Source: Nematostella vectensis
Lineage: Eukaryota; Cnidaria; Anthozoa; Actiniaria; Edwardsiidae
DNA: 64,000 nucleotides
Assembly (NCBI RefSeq): GCF_932526225.1
Contig: NC_064041.1
Location: 9,716,813 to 9,780,812 of the forward strand
Direction of reading: 5' to 3'
Shown here: piece by piece, positions 1 to 12,250 of the stretch
Layout: each line of letters opens with the position of its first letter
Position numbering within the stretch: position 1 is the stretch's first letter
Translations under genes and position numbers: made by a program
The notes under the pieces: model-generated
The model's database searches: none
What the model was told of the DNA's origin: nothing
The model's input: only the letters and a program-made list of their open reading frames with translations

Positions 1-1984
1 ATTCCTAGGATAAAAAACAAAAACAATAATCGATAAATAATTATCACCAGGCACTGTTTTCTGTGTGCAGCAAGCGATTAACCATTACACCCCGTTCTAA
101 GCGAGCAGCTTAAACGTAATTAGATATTTTTATTTTGATATAGGCCGAAAGTTTAATTTGAAACCGCATACAGTTTTCAAAGCTAGAGATCGCTCTGCAA
201 TTACGTAAATGGATTACACGGGGTTAAGTGTTCAAAATCTGCCTTGAAATATGCTAGAAATACCTGTTCGTTTAGACAGCCAGAAGGGCAGTCCTTCAAG
301 AATCCCTTATACCTGTGGAAATAAATAATAATGAAAACGTTGGACTCGGCTTGACTTAGCCAAATAGTACCAAACAAAATAGCGTGCCCGCTTGTAATAA
401 TTTACAGCCATTTACTTAAAAAAATATCGAGGACAAAATTGGCTTACCATTGATGCAATTCTTTCTCTGTAACTAAAGAAAAAATGAGCCATTAAATTAT
501 TAAACGGATTCGGAGCTCTGCAAACGCAGTACAGACTTGTGTATGTGTTGTATATTGTATGAATACCAGATTAGCCCACTTACAATACGTTTTGTGAACC
601 AGCTCTTGGACTAGTTCTGGTTGTAACTTGCTATTTTTCTTGCCCATCTCCAGGCGATATGATTATTTAGCGCCTGTAGCGCTCACTCATTTGGCAGACC
701 CATTGCTCGCTAACATTTCCCTCACAGGTTCACCAGTATGACTTATGTGACAACACGACGCCTCATCCACGTTGATTTTCGAATGCAAAGATGACCGTCC
801 CTTCGTTACTATAGTAACTTTAAGCCATTAATTAACCAGCCAGGAAAAAAGCTTCAACTATATTTTACTCCCTCGTAAGAAAAACCTCAGATTGGTGCGG
901 GCAAAAGCTAAATTGGCCGGTAATGGTAGCGTCTAACTCGCATTTCAACCAGCAAAGTGATTTTCGAGAGAGATAAGATAGAAGGTCGTTGACTGCGGTC
1001 TAGTCGGGAGTAGGAAGGGGAAAGTTTACGTCAATTCTAAGGTGTACCTAATTTAGTATGGATCGCTCTATAGGGGCCAATACAAATCAGGCAGGCCAGA
1101 AGTCATCGCTTAAAGATAGCTCGGATAACACGTACTCGTTAAAAGCTGATATTGTTAAGATAAATGAGTAACACCGGATTTTACATCAGTAAAAAGTGCT
1201 AAAATCCCAAACGAGCCAACCACAAATAAACCGGTTTTTTTGAGCTTTATATTTTTTACTAGAGCGGTGCTACTTATTCTTATCAGTGCGGCAATTTTCG
1301 TGTAATTTGTCAAAAAGACAAATGTTGACGAGTTTAAAATATTGTCATTTCGCCGGTATGTTACGCGAATTCGTAGTTAGTGCTAAGCCTTAATTGTACA
1401 CTGTAACTCTTCAAATTCCGTAAATGCTGGTTTCAGCACCCAGCTACCAATAAGCGCCTCGCTTCGAATGAGCACCGATAAGTTAATCATGAGTTTTTTT
1501 CCTTACGAACAACAAAAGACGCTTACTGAAGTAATCTTTGCAATAAGTCTGGTTAAATTTCTCACTACTCTATGATTTAGCTTGATAATTGAAACAAATT
1601 GATGTCATTCGTATAGAGTTAGCGCCCCCTCGCTTCAAGTGAAGTGGGTGTGCTTTTTTCTTAATAAAGAACGATATCGTACCAAACAATCGCAAGTAAG
1701 ATCTATAAGCGATCTGAGGTGCGAGATTAATTCAGGGGAGTAGCCAGGGGGGTGGCCTAGGGGGCCCGCACCCCCCTTTAGCAGCCAAAAAATACAGTAA
1801 ATGTATGAGACATTATCTAAAATACACGAAAAAATGCCTTGAAAGTCCCTTTTGGGCCCCCTCCTGTTAAAATTCCTGACGACGCCGCTGCAACTTGACC
1901 GCGAACAATGACCGCGAGCTATCACATTACGATCGCACACAATCGCACATGATCACAGGGTGAGTTTCCATAGATAGATATTTA
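1..1984. other. Gene-free stretch
   Basis: I see no coding exon with convincing composition here. A GC-rich patch near 1738-1790 (gtagccagggggg followed by a C-rich mirror) resembles the ends of degenerate DNA transposons found elsewhere in the window. The 101-codon minus-strand reading frame across it looks like transposon-derived chance coding. Confidence 0.5.
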
Positions 1985-2337
1985 CACTCTTTTTTTTTTA
2001 TATATAAAAACGTCTAATGTTCAGTTGAGACTGGGCCGTTCTTATTTTTGGGACATTTTAAGGCTGAATATGTCCTTGACGATGTTCTTAAATTTTAGTG
2101 TATATAAGAAAATAATACCCAATGAATTTTTACGAAGAGAATTACACTAGTGATCAATAGCAATGATAAGGTTGTTACTATGAGCACAATTTGATTCTGC
2201 ATTTTAGAACACATCAGGACTAAAAAAGAAACAATTTCTGCTATCTGAGCCTCGGCATGTTCTTAGCATGTTCTTAAAATTTGGTGAAATCTCAGGCTCG
2301 ACGTTCTTATAAAAAGAGTTCTTATAAAAAAATAGTG
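1985..2337. mobile_element. TA-flanked MITE, copy 1
   Basis: A 353-bp element starts CACTC-T(n) and ends AGTG, with TA on both outer sides. Subterminal segments around the word ATAAGAACGT are inverted relative to each other. A second copy lies at 46007-46517 with long stretches of identity (for example GAGAATTACACTA and GAGCACAATTTGATTCT). There is no coding capacity. TA duplication and inverted ends suggest a Tc1/mariner-type non-autonomous element; the superfamily is inferred. Confidence 0.75.
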
Positions 2338-5300
2338 TATTCACTTCACCGTATACAAATTTATATATTTCTTAATTGAAAGCGTGAGAAAACATGGAAT
2401 ATATCCATATAATGGCATCCGATTGCCTGTGATCGAGTTGGATGGGGGGAGGGGTTGGTTTCCGCACGATTCTTGAGTCATTAAAATCAGAAACCACGTT
2501 CACCTTACACGACAAACTTTTCCAAGAATTCACGATTCACGCGAAGAATTGAGGAATAGGTAATCAGAAAAAAAGGTTTCATCGCTGAGCTCTCAAAATC
2601 TCAAGAAATAATAGCAGGCCATGCTGTTTGTATTATGAATGAACAATTAAAGCTGCCGTAGGCCAGAAAAATTAAGCAAATATCAGTATTCACGGTAAGC
2701 ATAGATAACGGTTCAGTTCGATAAAACCACAGTGGTGGTAGCAATCACGGGTCACATTTTTTTTCACGATTCACGTTGAATACAAAAAGTTCGTTCACGA
2801 ATCACAAAAAAAAACCCTGACCGGCCCTTTTCAAACATGCTAAGAAATACCCCAGATGTACCATACACCCGGTTAATAACTATACTTTTATAAGTGGGGG
2901 GGGGGGGGGGGGGTAGGGGTGCGCGCAGTCATAGGTATCTTATGGAAAAAGCCTTGTATTTGAAGAAGGGGGTGCGCGCGCACCCTGTACACCCCCCTGT
3001 GTACGCGCCTGCGGGCCAGTGCTGAATGAAAAACGCAAGATTAGTTCCAGTATCGCGCGGTTAAACCAGCCTTTTTGTTTTCAAATGGCGGCTTTTTACC
3101 GGCGAACTGTCACATATTGGCGAATGCTAAGAAAACTAGACCAAACATAAGGCTATAATTTTCTTTATGACTCCCTCATTATCTCACAAATCTGTCATCT
3201 TTTGTACAGTATGGTTTTAATGCTGTACAGTTAGTCAAATCAGCGACTGAAGTCAGCCTTTTGTACCTTTTCTCGAATGTTTTAACACTACGATCGTGCT
3301 TGTTTTCGCCAGAGCACGCGCATGCGCGTACGTTATTCAGCACTGTCCCCATGCGGTAGGATGGTAGGTTTGTTCCCTGAAAGGTGTTCAAAAACTTATT
3401 AATTATTTAATTAGTTTTGCCAAACGGGTGAGAGGATTAGGTCACTAGAATAAATTTTTAAACCAAAAAAACCACCAGATTCTAAATTCGTGGGGAGGGA
3501 ACTAAATTTTACTCCCAGGGGAAATGGATTGAATATAGAATATACTTTATTTCCAAAAGGATCAACGAAAGATCCGAGAACGTGTCGTTCCACACCAAAC
3601 CCATTGAACTTTTCATGCTAAAAAGTATTTTCCAGCTCGGTAATATGAAAACGAGTTGTAATATACAGTAGAGATGTAGTAGTGTAGTTAAAAAAAGGCA
3701 GCCCAAGGGGGGGGGGGGGGGGGGGTAAGCCCTAAAACACCCCGTATATCCGCTACTGCGTGCATTAGAGAACAAAATCACACAATTAGTGTCGATGATC
3801 CGCGCGAAAAACGAGTCGTAAAAAATAGAAGGTCCAGGTCCCTTTCTCCCTTAATAAACAATTTTCCTTGAGGATAAAAAGAAAGGAGTAAGCCCTACGT
3901 AGCGACATATTGCTAATATACAGTAGAGATGTATTACTGTTAGATGATTACTGTTGCTGTCTCACCATTCTCTAAAATAAAGTTTCTATGCAATGTAATC
4001 GATTTAGTGGTTATGTTGTTTGGGGTTTCCATGGCACTGTTACAAGAAAGTATCGTAAAAAGTAACCACGGTGTCCGCTTAATAGAGTTAAATACAGAGA
4101 TCGTTAAAGACGATGCAAAGACTAAGGATTTCGTAGTTTTTTTCAGTTCTCGCGGCTAAGATTAGTGACTAGCATCGGTACTCTATTGTTGTTTTTAACG
4201 AGAAAGCTTTTGCCGATAGTAAAAGAATGAAGCCCTAGCGTCTTATTAACGTGGCAAATCTTTTGTTTGCTGTGGTATGCATCTGTTTTTGTGTATACGC
4301 ATTAACATTCTCGGAGCTGTCAACTCCTTCATTTTATCATACGAGATCTAGACGACGCAAGGAAAATAAAATCAAGAACACTGCAAAGGTATGTGGTCTT
4401 GGGGGTAGTGTTATTTCGAGAATGGTCACTTGTTTCATGCGAGCCATTCAAACCTGTATGTCGGTCAAATACGCGGGCTTTACACATACCGTCTTTTATA
4501 CTTTTTAGTTTGTTTGTTTTGTTTTGTTTGTTGTTGTGAAAAGACAAAATTCTTAGCGTTATCTGTTGGTTGTCCGCCTAGGTCCCTAGACGGTAGCGTT
4601 TAGGGCCTTTTGTATTTTTAACCAATCAGAATGTCGGACCTAGGGACGCCCGTTAGGTATACGTCTGACCCTTCGCTTCAAACAAGAAACACGTGGCCAA
4701 GCATCGAGATGAAGTCCTCCTCGTTTCTGAAGATATTTTCAAGACCTGCTCAATTTGTAGGATGTACAAGAACTCTGAAGGTAAAACCAAGCTTGTTCCT
4801 TATATCAAACAGTCGCATTTATATCATTTTCGTATATATCTTACATAGACTTCACACAACTGAAATTTTAGTAACAGCAAATCATCTCTGCATAACGAAC
4901 AAAGTTGTCTAATTCCACCTTCAATTTGATATAGAAATGAGCGTTAACATGACTCAAAACAACGACGAGGTCTTAGATTATGAAATAATGCTTTTATTTT
5001 CGCTGGCTTTTAGGTTAGTTTAAGAAATAAACATTTCGAATTTAGTTTAGCTTGGTGTGGATTCTGTAAGCGCCATGTTTCCCGTTACGTTACTCAAAGC
5101 TGGTCAACTTGATATGAAAACTCTATCAATGCTATTTTACAGTTCCACGAGACCTATGGCAGCAAGCGATGATGATAATCGGTGGATGACAGCGGGAATA
5201 TTCGGATAAAGATTTAGAGATTCCACGTGGTATCATTTCAAACAGTGAGTGCGTTTTTTTGTTTCAATTGCTCAGACCAGTCTACAATAGTGGCTTTATA

Positions 5301-6910
5301 AATAAATAAACTCTATGTTGTATTTATGAATTGAATTGCTTTTAAAAAAATGAAATAGCCAAAAATTTTGAATTCTAATACTAAACCATAAACTAAAAGG
5401 TGTAGAAAACTCTTGTCCTATATTAACGAGTTGATAAAGATCACTCTACTGTTTAATTTATTTAGAAAGCTGATCTCTTAATTTATGTGATGTGAGGCAA
5501 TCACATTTTGGGGGTATCTTTAGTTGTTGACGTTGTGGTTTTTGGTATAGTTTCACCCTTCTCCCTTTTTTCAACATTTATGTAGTTATGTTCAATGCTG
5601 TCTTAGCATTGTTGGTTTTCTAAACTTAATATCAGGTCTGCCTGATATGAGAACAAATCTCCAGGATGGTACATCTCTAGGTCTCTTTTTCTTTCCTTTT
5701 AAATTTTCCATTTCAAACTCTGATCTCTTGATCTGATTCTTATAGAATCATTTTTACATTTATTCTCATTGTTGTTTATCTCTTGAATTTTCCAGAGAGA
5801 TATTTTTCAAATCTTTTTTGCTTGTCTAGTCTGAGTGGTTTTCAGTATGGTTTTTTGTATATACTTCATCCGGAGGTTTACAGTATCATTAGGACTGGTT
5901 GTCCATTTTTCTTGTTTTCAATCCTTTGGATGTACGTTATATTTGGCAAGGAAGTTTATTTATTGGTAGTGAGTCCCTCCTGGCATTGAAGGATTTTGCC
6001 ATTTTGTCAAGGACCTGCATGATTTTTTCTTGGAGAGCAAAGCAAGAAAATAAGTTTGGAAGCAGTCTGTGGGCTTGATGAGGTCCATCATCCATATTCT
6101 TCAGAGGTACTCTTGTTGATGTTTGTGAAGGGGACTTTTCCTACTTTCTCTTTGAGTCAGCAATATCATAGTTATCAGAGGAAACAGGTTTTACATTTGT
6201 GGTAATCTTGGCAATATGACAACTTTGCTAGACCTTTTTAGTTGTCTGAAACATTGCATTATGTGATAATGCTTGTATGGTTTTGTGTAATCTGGCCTTG
6301 GTAAAGTTGCCCCATAACCAATTTTGTATCTGAGAAAGATACTGCTATCTGTTTTTTTTATCCAAAGCACTTTTGGTGTGAAGAACAACAAGTTTTCTGG
6401 ATAATAATATGGCCCAGTAGTTTCTTTTCTCTGTAGTTTTAAGCCATTGAGCTATTGTTTTATCTTCATCATCCAATAAAAATGTTGAAAGATTTCCTTA
6501 GCTCATGCTAGTCTTTTTAAACACAAATATTTTATCCCAGTCCCTTCACAAGAATTCCAATCCCTATAAACATACTTTTCAAATCGCACCAAAATGGTAA
6601 TCTATGGTGTTGATGAAAAAAAAAAAAATATTTGTATAACATAATAATAAACTTATTAACCTCCCATTGAAGGGAAGTTTCTGGGTCAAATCTTGGGAGC
6701 CTTAAAGGCTTTGTCCCAGACGGTTTTGCCCCGGATAGTTTCTTGGGCCCTTCGTGTTTCTGGTCCTCCTATAGATAGATAAATATTCTAGTTACTACAC
6801 AGAGTGTTGTTTCGGTAATATTTGCCTGTGAAGAAAAATGGTAATCTATGGTGTTGATAAAAAATAAATATATTTGTATAGCATTATACTACATTATATC
6901 TATGAAGTAC
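2338..6910. other. Gene-free stretch with two G tracts
   Basis: No exon is supportable. The stretch holds uninterrupted runs of 18 G (2896-2913) and 19 G (3707-3725). The words atacagtagagatgta recur at about 3665 and 3917. A short imperfect inverted repeat around CCTAGGTCCCTA lies at 4578-4650. Two direct copies of atggtaatctatggtgttga lie near 6594 and 6838. Short reading frames here show no family resemblance. Confidence 0.45.
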
Positions 6911-8219
6911 TTAACCCTTTCACTACTGAAGCCCAATGTGAGTGACTTCCTGCTGTTCCTGGAGCCTCATTAGCATTCCCCATTAGTATACACACCAAAA
7001 CAAAACATGCATGCTCAGTAGGTTTTGAAGGCAAGTTGTAAAGAATAAAGCACAGAAACAAGTAGTACAAATCAGGTTTTTAATGAACTGAAATATTGGC
7101 ATTTTCACCCATCTTGTTGAGAGCTACATTCGACTGAATTTACAAATTCATCAAAATTCAAATTTCGTGCCATTTCTCTATAGTTCATTTGAAATAAAGT
7201 GCTATTTACAAGATAGTTATAAATATATAACTATACGATATATAATTATAACGATATATAAAAGTTAGAATCCGTGGACAATGTTCATGCTCTGTGGAAC
7301 TCTTGGTGGCAAGGCGCTTGGCACAACCCACAACCGGAGGGATTGAGCGAGCGAAGCTGGTCTGCACGATCTACTCCCCCCATGTTGGCGGTGTAGACAT
7401 CCATCACTTTCGGTTTTGTCACGTCCACCTCTCCTCCTTTTGCGTCCTTTGTAGTTTCGCTTCACGGTTCTACCTGGTTCAAGAGGCGAGAGATTGGTAG
7501 AAAGAACTCTAACGTCTCTCTTGTCCTGCCATTTAGTAAATACGAGGTGGCCACGCTGGCTCTGGATCATTTCGCCGGGCTAAGCCTGCTCTTAGTGCAT
7601 GCCGGCAGCTCTCTTCTGTTTACGCGCACAGTTCCACATGTGTAAGTGTTCTGACCAAGCAAATGCTCAAATAGCCTTACAGACGTAAAAAAATATCACA
7701 ATAAACATGGCGATAACAATTTAAGTAAGGCTCGGCCATTTCCATTACAACATCATAGCCTAGTCCATGAATTCTTTGCCGGTTTTCTTGGCTGAGGTAG
7801 ACCTTGAAGTTGCAGACATAGCCGTTGCGCGCATCGGCGGCCATCCAATTTTTTATGCCATATTTAGTTGGTTTTGCGGGCATGTACTGGCGAAAAGCAA
7901 GCCTCCCCTTAAACTTTATCATTCCTTCATCGACAGAAATGTTCTTACTCTGTTGTTTCAGAGTGGATACCGGTGACTTCATTCGAATTATATTTAATTT
8001 TCCTTTATTATTATTTTTAGTTGATTAACCTCTCACTGAAGTCTTTGTACCTCCCTTCTCATCTGAATGGTTTCAGGGGCACAACTTGGTAGTCGTAAGG
8101 GTTTTTGTGACCAGAGTTTCCTTGCCCCTTGTAGTTGTTTCTGTTTCCCCCTATGGAAAGACATAGATAAATAGAAGACTGTTGGACAGGTACTTCACCA
8201 TCACTATCCGAAGAGTTAA
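6911..8219 (-). mobile_element. Internally deleted piggyBac-like transposon
   Basis: The left end is TTAA followed by CCCTTTCACTACTGAAGCCC, typical of piggyBac ends (TTAA target, CCC start). A weaker mirrored end, CACTATCCGAAGAG then TTAA, closes at 8219; about 14 of 21 positions agree with the left end. Between them lies the C-terminal half of a minus-strand piggyBac transposase. The N-terminal half does not fit in the remaining space, so this is a deletion derivative. The right boundary is less certain than the left. Confidence 0.6.
7270..7990 (-). pseudogene. piggyBac transposase fragment, frameshifted
   Basis: The first segment (about 7985-7680) reads SVDEGMIKFKGRLAFRQYMP followed by a KYGIKNW motif, the block around the first catalytic Asp of the piggyBac DDE domain (DDE_Tnp_1_7). 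The second (7570-7270) reads WQDKRDVRVLSTN and then, after a shift of frame near 7435, PKVMDVYTANMGGVDRADQ, the C-terminal conserved block. The sequence between the two segments is lost or degraded and the FMDNWF-type second Asp block is not visible. The piece cannot encode an active enzyme. It is a different lineage from the transposase at 12230-13331. Confidence 0.85.
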
Positions 8220-8786
8220 AACCTTAACAGGAATATTTTATTATTATTAGTTTATATACTTCTTTGATTACATTAGGTGGGGTGAACTTCAAACTTACCT
8301 CTCTCACTGCTAAGCAGATAGGAGAACCAGTTCTCACGAAGACTTTTCCTGAAACACCCTCAGCGCTAATATATGCTTTAGACTCTAGATTACTAGTCTC
8401 GTACTAGTATGGCGTAAAATCCAACGCCTAGTAACAAGAGCTATTACATGGTGTTGCTCCAAGGGCGGCTCGATTCTTGAAACAGCCTCGTGAAAATCTT
8501 GTATAATAGCGGCTCTATCAACACTATCTTTGGCACATTGAATGGCCTCATCATAGTCATGGTATTAAGTTCGCCGCTATCTCCCACAATTGCTCTTCAA
8601 AGGTATTTAAAAATATATCTAATTAGTAGAGTTTTATTTCTTTATCTTTATGATCAATTTTTACCTGTTGGAAAGAGTGACGAGATCAGGGCGTGTTGGG
8701 AGGCGTAGAAGACCATTTCAGATGATATAGGGGAGAGTAGAATCTTCCCTGCTCTCTTATGCAATGAAAATCGAAACTTCTAGAGG
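8220..8786. other. Gene-free stretch between piggyBac and duplicated block
   Basis: No supportable gene. A 72-codon plus-strand reading frame at 8490-8708 has no recognisable motif and ordinary AT-rich composition. Confidence 0.4.
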
Positions 8787-9255
8787 CGGAAAAGCGACCG
8801 CAGAGCCATTAGCTGACAAGTGACTGCATAAAGTCCGGAAGAGGCCTGCATGGCCACTTCTAGAATGTTGTCAAGTTCGTCATCATCGGAGACTGCAAAT
8901 GACATGATGTCATATATATCGTTTGTCAGTAATGGGTTCTATGTTTCGTAAAATGTCCGTGTTCGTGATAGTCTCTATATTTTTGTTGACACATTAAGCC
9001 AGTTCAGAAAGCGCCACGGCTGGCCTTAACAGCCATTCACAATTTCTTGTATTCAGCGCTTTGCTGAACTCGCCCAATGTGACCCTAGGTTGCCCCTTGT
9101 ATGGGCGCAAAAAATAATGAGGGAAGTGAGAGAAATAGTTCACTCTCTTGGGAGACTTAGAAGGGGTACCGGTAACGTAAGCCATCTAGAGGAAAAGATA
9201 ATTGACAATTAATGTCTTAGTTCTGATTCATAATGATGACATCTGAAAGCAAAGT
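8787..9255 (-). repeat. Segmental duplicate A of the 13.70-14.17 kb block
   Basis: About 470 bp are nearly identical to 13702-14174, in the same orientation. The homology starts at ggaaaagcgacc and continues through the 63-codon ORF and the following ATGACATCTGAAAGCAAAG stretch. It then resumes with catctacacagaaaaaagaa, whose counterpart in copy B lies beyond the RING-like ORF. Copy A therefore lacks that roughly 290-bp segment. High identity implies a recent duplication or a shared mobile unit. Confidence 0.85.
8994..9185 (-). CDS. Conserved 63-residue ORF, copy A (unknown function)
   Basis: The ORF starts at ATG directly after a good 3' splice site on the minus strand (tatcttttcctctag|ATG). 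I do not recognise the product. It begins MAYVTGTPSKSPKRVNY, contains FSHFPHYFLRP, and ends LLRPAVALSELA before TAA. Copy B at 13909-14100 encodes the same residues, so the protein sequence has been kept. If the splice site is used, an in-frame 33-bp exon at 9328-9360 would join upstream (CAA CTT ... ACT|ATG), making the protein longer. Past the stop, another frame reads MSFAVSDDDELDNIL and onward, so the real coding region may be a longer, decayed exon. A role in a mobile element is possible but unproven. Confidence 0.45.
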   Translation of the reverse strand: MAYVTGTPSKSPKRVNYFSHFPHYFLRPYKGQPRVTLGEFSKALNTRNCEWLLRPAVALSELA

Positions 9256-9327
9256 ATATTCATCTACACAGAAAAAAGAAATAAGTGCCATTCATATATG
9301 TATACAAAGATAAAATGGTGTACTTAC

Positions 9328-10686
9328 AGTTAGTAGTAGGTAGGAGTTCGTTGGAAGTTGCTGTAAAAGCAAAATTAATAACGTGAATAAGCGCACTATG
9401 CTGTTTATAATGGTTTTCATCCTATGCCATACGGATGTATTTTTGGTCATAAAAAGCACTTATGCAATGTTTCAGTTATGACTTTCGTAATAGTAAGTTA
9501 TACAAGCTTGTACATCTCATTTATTTAAATGCTCAAACCCCCTTCACGAATAGTCAACGAAGGAGTCGTTCTCCGTCGCCGCAATTCGTGTTAACCGATA
9601 TAGGTCAATGTCGAAAAACTTCACCTGTCTACATCATTCATAGCCTGGCCAAAGAAGCGACTTTGAAATGTATACCGTCAAACACGTTTTATGGCTAGTC
9701 AGCCCAGCCACCAAACGCATCTTGGCGATGCACACTCCAGAGTAGCTATGGGCATTCTACATCATCCCCGAAGGGTATGCTGACTCATAGGCTAACCCTT
9801 GCGGAGTTCTTTGACAAAGGAAATCAGAGCAGTGCAATACTAAAAATCACTGTTTATAAATACGGCTCCATCTGAACATTGTATTATTGAAATACGTTTC
9901 GTTACATGTTCAATAAAATAATACGTGACAAATATGAGATGAGGTTGTTACCATGGTGACCAATTGTTTCTTAAAATAGGTTTTCCCCTATTCAAAGTTA
10001 ATGCTTGTATACAAGTCAACTTTGAAAAAAGTATTGTGACAAGAATAGCAGAGATCTGAAGCCTGTTTTAATTGTACATGTTAAATAATGAAATTGGGCA
10101 TAAAAATTGCCCTTCTTGTTTCAGGCATAACTAAAACACTGTACACAATGTACAATTTACACATGACATTTATAAAAGCTAGGCAAATTACGATAGCAAA
10201 AAAGTATTTTTGCATGACATCAGAAAATTGTCTTAATTTGCAAAGAGTATAGTAATTGACGATGCATAATGTTATAACATTAATTGTTATAGAATAGTAT
10301 CATACTTACTAAATTGTTTTTTAGTGTTGGGTTTCTTGGTTGCTGTACTCTCTATATATATATATAAAAAAAAAGAAATTACTGTTAGTGAACAAATTCT
10401 ATGTTAAATAAAATTCGGGTATCCTTAATTAATGATAGACATTTTTTTTCAAAATCCGTTTGTACTATGCAAAGAGTCTGTAGTCTAACAAACATAATGT
10501 TATAACAGTGCTATGTAATGAATAGTATTATACTTACTTAACTTGATATGTCAAAGTACTGGTTTCTTTCTGTACCCAGAAAAAAAAGAGATTTATGTTA
10601 GTATATAACTGGTTTGTTATGAATAGTATTTATACTCACTTAATGAAGTTCTTTATTGGATAGTTTTTCTGTAATGTGTTGAAAAT
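9328..10686 (-). other. Chain of candidate microexons on the minus strand
   Basis: Four short segments are each bounded by a pyrimidine-rich AG and a GTRAGTA donor on the minus strand: 10640-10686 (47 bp), 10538-10569 (32 bp), 10310-10342 (33 bp) and 9328-9360 (33 bp). The two 33-bp segments join each other and the ATG of the 63-codon ORF in one open frame (QPRNPTLKNNL, QLPTNSYLLLT, then M). The 32-bp segment would bring a TAA in that frame, so it may be 5' untranslated or unused. Three donors share the intronic context GTRAGTATRATACTATTC, suggesting that exon plus intron was tandemly duplicated. Expression evidence would be needed to call this a gene. Confidence 0.4.
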
Positions 10687-11480
10687 CTGAAACATGTAAG
10701 TAAACACATGTTTGGGCTATATAGCTACCAAAAGTACTCTCTAATGGAATTATGGATAAAATTTTCAAAAATTAAAATGTAAAATATGTCTCTAGATAAT
10801 GCAATATATGTTAAACATTTGGTCAAGAGAATTGAGAAAATAATGTTGTGACAAGAATAGCCAAAATATTAGACCCAATTCTAGTGAGAGGTAAAAATAG
10901 GCATTAATTGCAAATTCTTGTGTATGAGCCTAACTGAATATTGTACAAAATGTACATGTAATTTGTATAAACTAGAAAATTCTGATAAACGATGTGTTTA
11001 TTTTTACATGTTATCACCATGTTTTTCCAAATAATGCAATGTCATTATTAAGATATACTATAGTCCATTTATTTTATCTATGGCAAATTAGTAGCCATGC
11101 TTAAGACAAGACATCAACATTACAGGGATAACTCCACTTCTTCATTTACAGAAAGTCATGTCATTTTAAAAAAAAATGTTAAAAATGAGATTTGTAGGAT
11201 AGTACTTGTTTACTGATATTTCCCAAATTGCATTTACTACCATCTGAGCAGAAAGTAGAGACGGGTCGCTTCGCTCCCTAAATAAGTCGTGAATACTTTT
11301 ATATTCTGGTTTGGCTAGTTTTGATATTTTCAAATTCGTTAAAAGATACACGCGTACCGCTTTGGCTACAGAAATGCTTAACGAAAGCCTGTCACAAATT
11401 GATCTATTAGACTGGTAAGGCATATTGGCATTATAAAAGCTATGTAGTGCCGTGAATGCTTTCGTTTATGATACTATGTT
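9361..11480. other. AT-rich stretch around the microexons
   Basis: Apart from the candidate microexons, the sequence is AT-rich and non-coding in appearance, with a short TA run at about 10352-10366. The motif ATGTTATAACA occurs twice (about 10268 and 10496). The 85-codon minus-strand frame at 11166-11423 is unrecognised. Confidence 0.4.
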
Positions 11481-11491
11481 GTCGTATGATA

Positions 11492-12250
11492 TCAGTGCTC
11501 CACCTCTTGCTGTAACTCCCAGATGGAATTTGCCAATTGGTGGTTTATCCCAGCAAGTGGCGCTGTTACCGCACTTGTTCCTGGTGTTTCATTTGCGGTA
11601 ACACCACTTGCTGGCAGGGGGGTTGCAGCAACAAGTGCTCTGTTTCGTCTAATAAAGTCCTCCACGTTATGCTGCAATTCCCGGGTGGAATTTGCCAATT
11701 GGGGGTTTGTCCCAGCAAGTGGCGTTGTTACCGCACTTGTTCCTGGTGTTTGATTTGCGGTAACACCACTTGCTGGCCTAGGGGTTACAGCAACAGGTGC
11801 TCTGTTTCGTCTAATCAAGTCCTCCACGTTTTGCTGCATTTCCCGGATTAAATTTGCCAATTGGGTCCTATCAAGTGGTGCTGTTACCGCACTTGTTCCT
11901 AGTCTTTGATTATCATCACTTACTGGCAGAGGGATTGCAGCAACAGGTGCTCTGTTTAGTCTAAGAAAGTCCTCCACTTTCTGCTGCAATTCCCGGATTA
12001 AATTTGCCATTTGGGTCCTATCAAGTGGTGCTGTTACCGCACTTGTTCCTTGTCTTTGATTATCATCACTTACTGGCAGAGGGGTTGCAGCAACAGGTGC
12101 TCTGTTTAAGAAAGTCCTCCACCTTCTGCTGCAATTCCCGGATTAAATTTGCCATTTGGGTCCTATCAAGTGGTGCTGTTACCGCACTTGTTCCTTGTCT
12201 TTGATTATCATAACTTACTGGCGATCGTATAATAAGATCTCTGTTGGTCG
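11492..12250 (-). repeat. In-frame tandem repeats, 48-54 codons per unit
   Basis: About five units of 162, roughly 157-159, 150 and 144 bp follow each other, and the minus strand stays open over four of them (12010-11492). Each unit encodes a heptad-like helix (LANLIRELQQKVEDFLRLNR) followed by a Pro/Ala/Thr linker with GTSAVTAPL. Unit lengths that are multiples of three and conserved helix residues argue for selection as protein at some time. The array lies directly 3' of a piggyBac transposase on the same strand. A single related unit (DPQIANLLLGLQQKVEDLSR) lies 5' of the transposase at 13462-13734. The plus strand is also partly open by chance. Confidence 0.7.

Noticed and set aside
4631-4912. 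93-codon ORF after a CCAAT-like word
   Set aside because: No motif, no clear splice structure, composition like the surrounding DNA.
11523-12204. Plus-strand ORFs over the 11.5-12.2 kb repeats
   Set aside because: The minus strand gives a coherent helix and continues from the transposase; the plus frames are by-products.
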